Positions 1 through 6,527 are shown, counted from the stretch's first letter. The stretch is 7,397 nucleotides of DNA from Chloroflexi bacterium RBG_13_51_18 (GCA_001796495.1 MGMR01000013.1:1-7397); one strand, 5' to 3'. The notes: generated by a model not told the origin, from the sequence alone. Made by a program: numbers and translations.

Positions 1-1237
1 CGCCTGGAGCGCAGGTCTCGATGAGTTTGCGACAGTATTCTTTCATATCATTAACCGTACCGGTGTAGGCGATGGAAACCGGCACGTTGCCGGCGATGCA
101 GGACACCTTGCCCACCGTTTTCTTGGCGTTGGCCATGTCCGTCTGGTCGAACATCCAGACGACGGCGGTCTTAGGCATGTCCGAGATATATTCAAGGCGG
201 CGATTATATGCCCCCTCTGCCACCGGGAAAGGCACCAGGCCTTCATCTACCATCGCCAGCAGGAGGCGACGGAAGGTAGGCCAGTAAAAGGTCTCGAACT
301 GCTTATCGGACATGAAGGTATCATCGCCCTTGTGCAGTGGCATCATTATCATGGGGCAATCGGCTCCATCGGCCATAGCGATAGCGCCGGAGAGCAGCCG
401 CGGCAGGACGAACTCCATCGCTTCGTGGATTTTATCAGGCTGGCGGAACATGTCCATAACGATACCCTGCGTGCCGCGGAGGTTATCGGCAAAAACATCG
501 TAGGGGGCGACGGCCAGGCCGCCGCGAAAAACAGGAAACCCTTTGGCGGCAGCCGCTTGCGTGGTTTCGGCGGTGGCTTTGCCCAAGGCCGGCAGGTACT
601 GGCTGGCTTTCCAGATAGCCTTGAATAACTTCTGGAAGCGCGGGTCGAGGCACATCGCCATCAGGCGGTTGGGCAACCCCTGGTACGAAGAAAAGGAAGG
701 TACATCGGCAAAAGGCTCGAAGACACCCATGGTGCGAGGCAGCAGTTTCCGTAGCTGGAAATCAAAAGGGTCTTTCATAAAGAGGTCGTACTCGTCTGCC
801 TGCATATAAACGCCCTCGACGTACTGGTAGGAGTGGGCGTCATCCGGCAGGCCGTGTCCGGGCCATTTCATCGTTTTAGCTTCAAGAATATCGTTGACCG
901 TCGCCTGGAAGAACAGCGTTCCGTCGAAGGTATCGGAGTCATATTCATCCACAAACTTGAGCCAGACCTTTTTCATCAGCTCCGGGTCATACATGACCTG
1001 CTTGAGGGTAACGCCGGCGTTTTTTACCGGGAACCAGCCGGTGGGTATCATACAGGGCACGCGGTCGGGGAGTTCCATTTTCACGGCTTTAGCCAGGCGG
1101 GTAGCGCGCGCCTTGTAGTCTTTCTCCGTCTGCTTGCTGTCAAATTTAATGCCCGGGCCGCTTATCCACTGGCTAAGGCGCAGCTCGCGCTTCTGCTGCC
1201 AGGTAAGTTCCGCCCAGTTATCCGGTCTTTGAAACAC
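1..1237 (-). CDS. URO-D/MtaA-like corrinoid methyltransferase paralog D (C-terminus cut by window edge)
   Basis: This is the last of four paralogs of the PF01208 methyltransferase/decarboxylase superfamily. 412 residues are visible; about 34 C-terminal residues lie beyond the left edge, judging from its siblings. The start is GTG at 1237-1235: a GGAGG at 1244-1248 sits six bases upstream, and the translation from there matches the family N-terminus (NWAELTWQQKREL at about residues 7-19, then PDRVP at 57-61). The gene begins 17 bp after the stop of the preceding paralog, so cotranscription is near certain. Visible family landmarks are WPGHGLP (about 125), DEYD and a DPFDF block (about 148-160), LRGTQG (about 253), PLHKG with His302, AEG with Glu341, SCIAGNV with Cys380, and ETC with Cys409. 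The classical zinc H-x-C motif of MtaA is absent. It lacks the RQAGR N-terminal signature of HemE, so heme synthesis is unlikely. The expected role is methyl transfer to or from the corrinoid protein at 5489-6124; the substrate is unknown. Confidence 0.85.
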   Translation of the reverse strand, partial: MFQRPDNWAELTWQQKRELRLSQWISGPGIKFDSKQTEKDYKARATRLAKAVKMELPDRVPCMIPTGWFPVKNAGVTLKQVMYDPELMKKVWLKFVDEYDSDTFDGTLFFQATVNDILEAKTMKWPGHGLPDDAHSYQYVEGVYMQADEYDLFMKDPFDFQLRKLLPRTMGVFEPFADVPSFSSYQGLPNRLMAMCLDPRFQKLFKAIWKASQYLPALGKATAETTQAAAAKGFPVFRGGLAVAPYDVFADNLRGTQGIVMDMFRQPDKIHEAMEFVLPRLLSGAIAMADGADCPMIMMPLHKGDDTFMSDKQFETFYWPTFRRLLLAMVDEGLVPFPVAEGAYNRRLEYISDMPKTAVVWMFDQTDMANAKKTVGKVSCIAGNVPVSIAYTGTVNDMKEYCRKLIETCAPG

Positions 1238-1243
1238 TCTTGG

Positions 1244-1248
1244 CCTCC
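1244..1248 (-). promoter_or_regulatory. Ribosome binding site deciding a GTG start
   Basis: GGAGG on the minus strand lies six bases upstream of the GTG at 1237-1235. No ATG near this point would preserve the conserved N-terminal block, so this site fixes the start of paralog D. Confidence 0.8.
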
Positions 1249-1254
1249 GAAGTC

Positions 1255-2598
1255 TTATTTCTTGTAAACGCCGTATTCCTTGGCGGCGTCCATCATGGCT
1301 TTGAGGTTTTCAATATTGCCTCTATCGATGCTGGCGCCGCCGGTGAGAATGTATCCGCCGCCCGGAGCGCAGTCCTCGATAAGCTTGCGGCAGGCTTCTT
1401 TGACCTGCTGCGGCGTTCCCTTTATCACCAGCGAGGTGGGAACATTGCCCATGATACAGGAGATACCGCCGAGAATCCTCTTGGCCTCCTTCATATCCGT
1501 CTGGTCGAAATACCAGACGACGCCGCTCGGAGGGGTGTCCGTAATCTGCTTGAGTCGGTTATTATAGCGGCCTTCGGCGAAGGGGAAAGGGACCAGCCCT
1601 TCATCAATCATCGCCAGGAAAAGGCGGCGCAGGTAAGGCCAGTAAAACTCCGCAAACTGCTTATCCGACATGAAGGTGTCATCGCCCTTGTGCAGGGGCA
1701 TCATGCAGATAGGGCTGGATGTCATGGGGAAATTCTTAATCGTTGTGTTGATGCTAAGGTTCAGGTACCATTCCATAGCTTCATGAAGCTTTTTAGGCTG
1801 GCGGAACATATCCATGGCAATACCCTGTGTGCCGCGGAGGACATCGGCAAAATGGTCGAAGGGTGCGGCAGCCATAATACCGCCGCCCCACAGGGACGGA
1901 TAGCCGTGTGCTCTGATATAACTGTTTATCTCCATGCTGGCTGTCGTCCACTTGATTTGCTCATCGGTCAGGGATAGGAGGGTCTCAAATATTTTGCGTA
2001 CTTCCGGGTCGGTCATGACAGTCAACCAGTAATTGCCCATCATGTTGCGCATCGGCGGCATCCGTTTGAAAGGCTCAAAGAGGGGAGTGGTGCGGGGCAG
2101 CATGACCCGGAGATTGTAATCGGTGGGGTCTGCCATATAAAGGTCATACTCGTCGGCCATCATGTATTCGCCTTCTACGAACTGGTTCATCGTGGCGGTT
2201 TCCGGCAGGCCGAGTCCGGGGAGCTTTTGAATCCTGGAAGGGATAGCCTCTGCTATCCTGCCCGAAGGGATAAAGCTTGGACCGTTAAAGATGTCCATGT
2301 CCCCGAAGGCTTCCATGAATTTTTTCCAGATTTCATGACCCTTTTTATAATCATACATTAAAGTGCGGAAGCTCGACCCTCCCCAGTAAGCCGGAAAGTT
2401 GCCGGTAGGTAAAATAACGGGCACGCGGTCGGGCTCTTCCAGCTTGATGGCTTTGATAAACCGCGTCACCCTCTGCTTATAAAGCTTTTCCGTCTCTTTG
2501 CTGACGAATTTCACGTCCGGCGGATTTAGCCAGTGCTTGAAGCGCTCCTCGCGTTTTTCCTGCCAGGTCATGTCTTCCCATTTTTTGGTTTGTGGCAT
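1255..2598 (-). CDS. URO-D/MtaA-like corrinoid methyltransferase paralog C
   Basis: A complete 447-residue protein, longer than typical MtaA/MtbA proteins (about 340) because of a roughly 50-residue N-terminal extension shared by all four paralogs (KREERF at 15-20, PDRVP at 56-60). The TIM-barrel URO-D fold is inferred from the C-terminal pattern: FMSDKQF-FYWP (about 309-321), AEG with Glu342, FDQTD (364-368), SCIMGNVP (380-387), GGGYIL (413-418) and an EYGVYKK end. At the place where MtaA-type enzymes have the zinc pair H-x-C the sequence is F-A-E, and where the third zinc ligand should be there is Ala. His303, Glu342, Cys381 and Cys410 are the conserved alternatives. The start ATG at 2598 has a purine-rich AAGGGGG eight bases upstream (2607-2613). 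It sits between paralog B (117-bp gap) and paralog D (17-bp gap). Inferred role: methyl transfer involving the upstream corrinoid protein; the substrate cannot be assigned. Confidence 0.88.
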   Translation of the reverse strand: MPQTKKWEDMTWQEKREERFKHWLNPPDVKFVSKETEKLYKQRVTRFIKAIKLEEPDRVPVILPTGNFPAYWGGSSFRTLMYDYKKGHEIWKKFMEAFGDMDIFNGPSFIPSGRIAEAIPSRIQKLPGLGLPETATMNQFVEGEYMMADEYDLYMADPTDYNLRVMLPRTTPLFEPFKRMPPMRNMMGNYWLTVMTDPEVRKIFETLLSLTDEQIKWTTASMEINSYIRAHGYPSLWGGGIMAAAPFDHFADVLRGTQGIAMDMFRQPKKLHEAMEWYLNLSINTTIKNFPMTSSPICMMPLHKGDDTFMSDKQFAEFYWPYLRRLFLAMIDEGLVPFPFAEGRYNNRLKQITDTPPSGVVWYFDQTDMKEAKRILGGISCIMGNVPTSLVIKGTPQQVKEACRKLIEDCAPGGGYILTGGASIDRGNIENLKAMMDAAKEYGVYKK

Positions 2599-2664
2599 CT
2601 TTAAAACCCCCTTCTTATTTACAGATAGGAACCGAATACAAAGTTCAACTTAAACAAGAAAGAA

Positions 2665-2678
2665 CTCCTTAAAAGGAG
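2665..2678 (-). repeat. Small palindrome in the intergenic gap before paralog C
   Basis: CTCCTT and AAGGAG form an inverted repeat with a two-base centre. Read on the minus strand it is followed by a pyrimidine-rich run (TTCTTTCTTGTTT). It could be a weak attenuator or a processing site between paralogs B and C. The stem is short, so this is a structural observation only. Confidence 0.35.
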
Positions 2679-2715
2679 GGTGACTGGCAATCTATTAAAT
2701 TAAGAAATAGCTCGC

Positions 2716-4047
2716 TTATTTATAAACGCCGTATTCTTTACCGGCTTCAACAACGGCCTGTAAATTGGCGGGGTTGCACTTATCAATACCGGAGCCCAGG
2801 GCAAGAATGTAGCCGCCGCCCGGGGCACAGGTGTCAATCAGGTAACGGACATATTTTTTTATGGCCTCGGGGGTCTGCGTGTAAAGCTGCGCCGCCGTGA
2901 CGTTGCCGGCTATGCAGGCGGAATTGCCCAGGATTTTCTTGGCCAGAGCCATATCCGTTTTTTCCATCGTCCACACGACCGATGACCTGGGCAGCTCGCT
3001 GATGATTTTCAGGCGGGCTTCATTATAACTGCCGTCGATAACCATCATCGGCACACATCCCTCGTTGATAACACCCATCAGGAGCTTGCGGAAGGTGGGC
3101 CAGTAAAATTTCTCGAACTGCTTGACGGACATGAAAGCGTCAGCACCCTTGTGCATGGGAACAAAGACGACCGGACTGCGCGACATATTGGCCATACCCA
3201 CGGCGGACTCCTGGCTGCGTTCGGCAATAATCTCCAGAGTATCAAGTAGTTTGTCCGGCTGCCGGTACATGTCCATTACTGAACCATGAGTACCGCGGAG
3301 CATATCGGCGACGGTATCGAAAGGCGCCAGCATTATGCCGCCCATCAACGGAGGAAAGCCTCTATCCAGAGATTCTTTAGCGCATTCGCCCATTACTGTC
3401 TGGTGCTTTACGTTTTCCTGGCTGGCTTTCCAGATAGCCTTGAACAGTTTCTGGAAGCGGGGGTCCTGGCACATCATCATCAGACGTTCGGGGAGTCCCT
3501 GGTAGGAGGAAAAGGAGGGGATATCAGCCAAAGGCTCGAAGGCGCCCCAGGTCCGCGGTGTAAAGTACCGCAGACCGAAATCGAACGGGTCTTTCACGAA
3601 AACATCATACTCGTCAGCATTCATGTATTCTTTTTCGATGAAATTGTGGAGGGTTGCCGAGTCCGGCAGGCCGTGCCCGGGCCATTTATTCACCTTATAG
3701 TCGAGAATTTCATAGACCCTGGCGGCGAAAAATCCCGGGGCATCAGCCGAATCCTGGTCAAACTCCTCGAGGAATTTTATCCAGGAAGGTTTTATCTTGG
3801 AATAATCATAAAGAAGATCTTTGAGGGTGTAGCCGGCATTGTAAGCCACAAAGGAATTAGCGGCGAGGTGAATGGGAACACGGTCCGGAATTTCCATCTT
3901 GAAGGCTTTTATCATCCGGGTGGCGCGCTCTTTATATTTTTTTTCTATTGCCACGCCGGGGAATTTCACACCGGGTGGAGCGAGCCACTTTTTAAACCTT
4001 TCTTCCCGCCGTTCCTGCCAGGTCATCTCTGGCCATTGTTTGCCCAT
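2716..4047 (-). CDS. URO-D/MtaA-like corrinoid methyltransferase paralog B (most divergent)
   Basis: A complete 443-residue paralog. The ATG at 4047 has TTGGAGG at 4054-4060, six bases upstream, which supports the start. It shares the N-terminal extension (WPEMTWQERREERF, about 5-18; PDRVP at 54-58), WPGHGLP (122-128), DEYD (145-148), LRGTHG (about 250), PMHKG with His299, CIAGNV with Cys378, and DTCAPGGGY with Cys407. It departs from its siblings in the C-terminal half. The conserved AEG is IDG (Asp338), the FDQTD motif is MEKTD (361-365), one residue is inserted after the SYN motif, and the GGASID segment is LGSGID. These changes fall around the likely active site, so a different substrate or partner is plausible. 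It follows paralog A across a 105-bp gap with hairpins, which may tune its expression separately. Function beyond the superfamily is inference. Confidence 0.87.
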   Translation of the reverse strand: MGKQWPEMTWQERREERFKKWLAPPGVKFPGVAIEKKYKERATRMIKAFKMEIPDRVPIHLAANSFVAYNAGYTLKDLLYDYSKIKPSWIKFLEEFDQDSADAPGFFAARVYEILDYKVNKWPGHGLPDSATLHNFIEKEYMNADEYDVFVKDPFDFGLRYFTPRTWGAFEPLADIPSFSSYQGLPERLMMMCQDPRFQKLFKAIWKASQENVKHQTVMGECAKESLDRGFPPLMGGIMLAPFDTVADMLRGTHGSVMDMYRQPDKLLDTLEIIAERSQESAVGMANMSRSPVVFVPMHKGADAFMSVKQFEKFYWPTFRKLLMGVINEGCVPMMVIDGSYNEARLKIISELPRSSVVWTMEKTDMALAKKILGNSACIAGNVTAAQLYTQTPEAIKKYVRYLIDTCAPGGGYILALGSGIDKCNPANLQAVVEAGKEYGVYK

Positions 4048-4079
4048 GCTAGACCTCCAAAGACAAATAACTTAATTAA

Positions 4080-4122
4080 CAGGCATTCCCCTCACCAGAA
4101 GTAGACGGTGTGGAAATGCCTG
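4080..4122 (-). repeat. Intergenic hairpin between paralogs A and B
   Basis: CAGGCATT at 4080-4087 pairs perfectly with AATGCCTG at 4115-4122. Inside, CACC (4093-4096) pairs with GGTG (4107-4110) and CC (4090-4091) with GG (4112-4113), leaving a ten-base loop. No clear T-tract follows on the minus strand, so it is more likely an mRNA processing or stability element, or an operator, than a full terminator. Confidence 0.5.
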
Positions 4123-4129
4123 CCAATCG

Positions 4130-4148
4130 TAAAATAGCTGTTATTTTA
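4130..4148 (-). repeat. AT-rich hairpin just after paralog A stop
   Basis: TAAAATA (4130-4136) and TATTTTA (4142-4148) form a seven-pair stem with a five-base loop, starting five bases after the paralog A stop codon in the direction of transcription. The stem has no G-C pairs, so it is too weak for a confident terminator. Together with the hairpin at 4080-4122 it makes the A-B gap unusually structured. Confidence 0.3.
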
Positions 4149-4152
4149 AGGG

Positions 4153-5487
4153 TTATTTATAAACGCCGTATTCTCTAACAGCCGCCATCATAGCGCGCAT
4201 GTTTTCCGGATTGCCCTCATCTACACTGGCGCCGCCGGAGAGGACATAACCGCCGCCTTTGCCGCAGACCTCGATGAGCTTCCGGCAGTGTTCTTTCACC
4301 TGCTGTGGTGTGCCCGTCATGACCAGCGAGGTAGGTACGTTGCCCATAATACAGCATTTATCACCGATTTTTTCTTTAGCTTTAAATATATCCGTCTGGT
4401 CGAAGTACCAGGCTACGGTCCCTTTAGGAAAGTCGCCGATAATATCGAGCCGATTATTATAACTTCCTTCAGCGAAGAGTACCGGGGTAATGCCCTCGTT
4501 GACAAACGCCATGACGACCTTTTTAAAGGTAGGCCAGTAGAATGTCTCGTATTGCTTGATGGACATGAAAGAATCGGCGCCCTTGTGCAGCGGCATCATG
4601 ACGATGGGCGCCGCGGCATTGTTGACCGAGGCTATTGCCGTATTTATGGCAATGGGAGCTATCCTTTCCATGGCAGCATGTACTTTCTCCGGTCGCTGGA
4701 ACATATCCATCATTATCCCCTGAGTACCGCGCAGCGTATCGCCGAGGGTATCGAAGGGGGCTTTAGCCAGTGCGCTCATAACGCCGGGGAATCCCATCGC
4801 CATGGCTTCGCCGGCGACCTCACCGACGGCCGCAATCCATTTCAGGCTTTCCGTGCCGGCTTTCATAATAGCGTTAAAACCGGCCTGTACTTCCGGGTTG
4901 CCGAAAGGTATGAAAGTCGCCCCTGGGATTTCTTCAAAGGTCGTCCAGGGCTGCAGCTGGGTGAAAGCCTTAAACGCCCCGAAGACCCTCGGCAAATAGG
5001 TGCGGAGCCAGAAATCGGATGGGTCTCTTATAAGAGCATCGTACTCATCGGGTTTCATCCACTCGGATTCCACCGCCTGGTACGAAAGGGTATTTTTAGA
5101 GAGGCCGTGCCCGGGCCACTTGTAGAGTTTATAATCTATTGCTTCAAGTGAAGGGCCGGGCGGGACGAGGACGGGGGGTACATAGGTGTCCGCGTCAAAC
5201 TCATGAAGCACTTTGCGCCAGGCGCGTTTCATCTCATCGAAGTCATACATGACCGTGGCGAGATTGGTGCCGGCATAGGAAGCCGCGTACAGTCCCATCG
5301 ACGGCAGGATGCAGGGCACCCTGTCCGGTTTCTGTAAAGTAAAGGCTTTGATAAACCTGGTGACTCTCTCTTTATAGAGCTTCTCAGCCTGGGGGCTGGT
5401 GAAGGTGACACCCGGCGGAGAAAGCCACCGCTTGAAGCGTTCTTCCCGTTTTTGACTGGGAGATAACTCCGCCCATGTCTTTTCCAT
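4153..5487 (-). CDS. URO-D/MtaA-like corrinoid methyltransferase paralog A
   Basis: A complete 444-residue paralog and the one most tightly tied to the corrinoid protein: its ATG at 5487 lies one base after the corrinoid gene's TAA. No good Shine-Dalgarno is visible (only a weak GGTG within the upstream gene), so translational coupling is likely. The protein has the shared N-terminal extension (KREERFKRWLSPPGV at about 13-27, PDRVP at 54-58), WPGHGL (124-129), DEYD (147-150), LRGTQG (about 252), PLHKG with His301, FAEG with Glu340, FDQTD (362-366), CCIMGNVP with Cys379, EVC with Cys408 and the EYGVYK end. The classical zinc triad is replaced as in its siblings. Immediate pairing with a corrinoid protein is the strongest argument that the family acts in methyl transfer rather than porphyrin decarboxylation. 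Donor-side (methyltransferase I) and acceptor-side roles cannot be told apart here. Confidence 0.9.
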   Translation of the reverse strand: MEKTWAELSPSQKREERFKRWLSPPGVTFTSPQAEKLYKERVTRFIKAFTLQKPDRVPCILPSMGLYAASYAGTNLATVMYDFDEMKRAWRKVLHEFDADTYVPPVLVPPGPSLEAIDYKLYKWPGHGLSKNTLSYQAVESEWMKPDEYDALIRDPSDFWLRTYLPRVFGAFKAFTQLQPWTTFEEIPGATFIPFGNPEVQAGFNAIMKAGTESLKWIAAVGEVAGEAMAMGFPGVMSALAKAPFDTLGDTLRGTQGIMMDMFQRPEKVHAAMERIAPIAINTAIASVNNAAAPIVMMPLHKGADSFMSIKQYETFYWPTFKKVVMAFVNEGITPVLFAEGSYNNRLDIIGDFPKGTVAWYFDQTDIFKAKEKIGDKCCIMGNVPTSLVMTGTPQQVKEHCRKLIEVCGKGGGYVLSGGASVDEGNPENMRAMMAAVREYGVYK

Positions 5488-5488
5488 T

Positions 5489-6124
5489 TTACTTTACACC
5501 AAACCACTTATTAGCCAGAGAAACCGCAGCCATGGCATCCTTACCGAAGGCATCAGCCTTGGCATACTTGCGGACTTCATCATCCATCTGGCCGCCGCCA
5601 ATCATGATTTTGATATCTTTCCGTAAGCCGGCTTTTTCCAGCGCCTCTACCGTTTCTTTCATGGCATCGAAGGCGGGGGTAAGGAAGCCGCTCAAGCCGA
5701 GAACGGGCGACTTGGTATCTTTCATCGCCTGAACGAACTTTTCCACCGGTACGTCTACGCCGAGGCTGGTAACATCATAGCCGTTGACATCGAGCATGAA
5801 TTCGACGATATTCAGACCGATATCATGAATATCACCGGCGACGGTACCAATGACGACTTTGCCTATTTTCTTAGCTTTGGCAGACGATTGTTTAAGGTGG
5901 GGTGTTACCAAGGCCATAACCTGCTTGAGAAGCTCACCGGAAAAAACCAGTTCCGGCAGGAAGTACTCGCCGCCGGCAAAACGCTTGCCGACGATTGCCA
6001 TGGCCTTCGTGTTATCATCCAGGATTTTCTGCGGGTCTTCTTTCGCTTCTAGTCTCTTCTTAGTCAGGGCAAGGAGTTCCTCCTCCTTCAGGTCAGCCAT
6101 TAAATTCACGAAATCTCCGGACAT
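5489..6124 (-). CDS. Corrinoid (cobalamin-binding) methyl-carrier protein, MtaC/MtbC/MttC-like
   Basis: A 211-residue two-domain corrinoid protein. Residues 1-85 match the helical cap (B12-binding_2 type), with the GGEYFLPELVFSGELL stretch at about 51-66. Residues 87-211 are the Rossmann-like B12 domain: GDIHDIGLN at 97-105 carries the D-x-H-x-x-G signature with His100 as the expected lower cobalt ligand, followed by LSGFLT (144-149, the S-x-L position) and IGGG (175-178), which contact the nucleotide tail in this family. It would carry the methyl group as methyl-Co(III) between two methyltransferases. An upstream in-frame ATG at 6160 exists, but AAGGAGG at 6133-6139 lies eight bases before the ATG at 6124 and would be inside the longer reading, so the shorter start is chosen. 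It is the first gene of the operon and is followed after one base by paralog A. Family assignment is firm; the substrate class (methanol, amine, O-methyl) is not. Confidence 0.95.
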   Translation of the reverse strand: MSGDFVNLMADLKEEELLALTKKRLEAKEDPQKILDDNTKAMAIVGKRFAGGEYFLPELVFSGELLKQVMALVTPHLKQSSAKAKKIGKVVIGTVAGDIHDIGLNIVEFMLDVNGYDVTSLGVDVPVEKFVQAMKDTKSPVLGLSGFLTPAFDAMKETVEALEKAGLRKDIKIMIGGGQMDDEVRKYAKADAFGKDAMAAVSLANKWFGVK

Positions 6125-6132
6125 GCCTTGTT

Positions 6133-6139
6133 CCTCCTT
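6133..6139 (-). promoter_or_regulatory. Strong ribosome binding site of the corrinoid protein gene
   Basis: AAGGAGG lies eight bases upstream of the ATG at 6124-6122. It decides the start over the longer in-frame ATG at 6160. It overlaps by two bases the TAA stop (6138-6140) of a short leader reading frame. Confidence 0.85.
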
Positions 6140-6207
6140 AGTATTTTTTTGGTATTCCAAATATTGAAGCGGCCTGCCTGTAGTTCAAGCGCAGACTGCT
6201 CATGGCG

Positions 6208-6236
6208 AGTATATCAATGCCCAAATGAAAAGTCAA
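6208..6236 (-). promoter_or_regulatory. Sigma-70-type promoter of the corrinoid/methyltransferase operon
   Basis: On the minus strand, TTGACT (6231-6236) is separated by exactly 17 bases from TATACT (6208-6213), each one mismatch from consensus. Transcription would start near 6201, leaving a leader of roughly 75-80 bases before the corrinoid gene. No comparably good promoter was found in the downstream intergenic gaps, which supports a single main transcript for all five genes. Confidence 0.75.
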
Positions 6237-6307
6237 ATGTTAAACTTTGTAGATAATTTTAAAAGTAAACATACGGTTTTCACTCTTAATGTTAACAATA
6301 ATTAATC

Positions 6308-6336
6308 TTTACAACATCGTACTTTTAAGCTAAAAT
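6308..6336 (+). promoter_or_regulatory. Promoter of tRNA-Gly
   Basis: TTTACA (6308-6313), a 17-base spacer and TAAAAT (6331-6336) precede the tRNA by 14 bases, a distance consistent with a short 5' leader removed by RNase P. It diverges from the operon promoter; the two -35 boxes are about 70 bp apart in AT-rich DNA. Confidence 0.65.
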
Positions 6337-6350
6337 AAAAGCGTTTTTAA

Positions 6351-6425
<75 letters not shown>

Positions 6426-6464
6426 GCCTTTTTATTTGCCGAATATAAGGGTATTCCTTACCGT

Positions 6465-6504
6465 AAAAACAGGCGGGCAATAGCCTGCCAAGCCACGGCC
6501 CGCC
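6465..6504 (-). terminator. Intrinsic terminator of the Ig-like protein gene
   Basis: On the minus strand GGCGGGC (6498-6504) pairs with GCCCGCC (6472-6478) and is followed by TGTTTTT (6465-6471). A competing, tighter hairpin uses GGCAGGC, a TATT loop and the same 3' arm with one mismatch. The site begins 23 bases after the stop codon at 6528-6530, and it separates this gene from the tRNA region. Confidence 0.75.
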
Positions 6505-6527
6505 CTTGACGCCATCCAACGTGTAGA

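Noticed and set aside
1240..1977. 245-residue plus-strand frame opposite paralog C
   Set aside because: It is a shadow of the conserved minus-strand coding sequence, with no family resemblance and no ribosome site. The same holds for the long plus-strand frames at 3286-4104, 4288-5151 and 833-1267.
1..5487. Annotation of the paralogs as HemE uroporphyrinogen decarboxylase
   Set aside because: The fold is shared, but the HemE N-terminal RQAGR substrate-binding signature is missing, there are four copies in tandem, and the adjacent gene encodes a corrinoid protein rather than heme enzymes.
6125..6160. Longer start of the corrinoid protein at ATG 6160
   Set aside because: The strong AAGGAGG would be inside the coding region and the extra 12 residues (MEYQKNTKEEQG) are not part of the family N-terminus. 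The ATG at 6124 is well placed.
6446..6460. TAAGG/CCTTA hairpin downstream of the tRNA
   Set aside because: It is only five pairs and no T-tract follows on the plus strand, so it is not supportable as a terminator.
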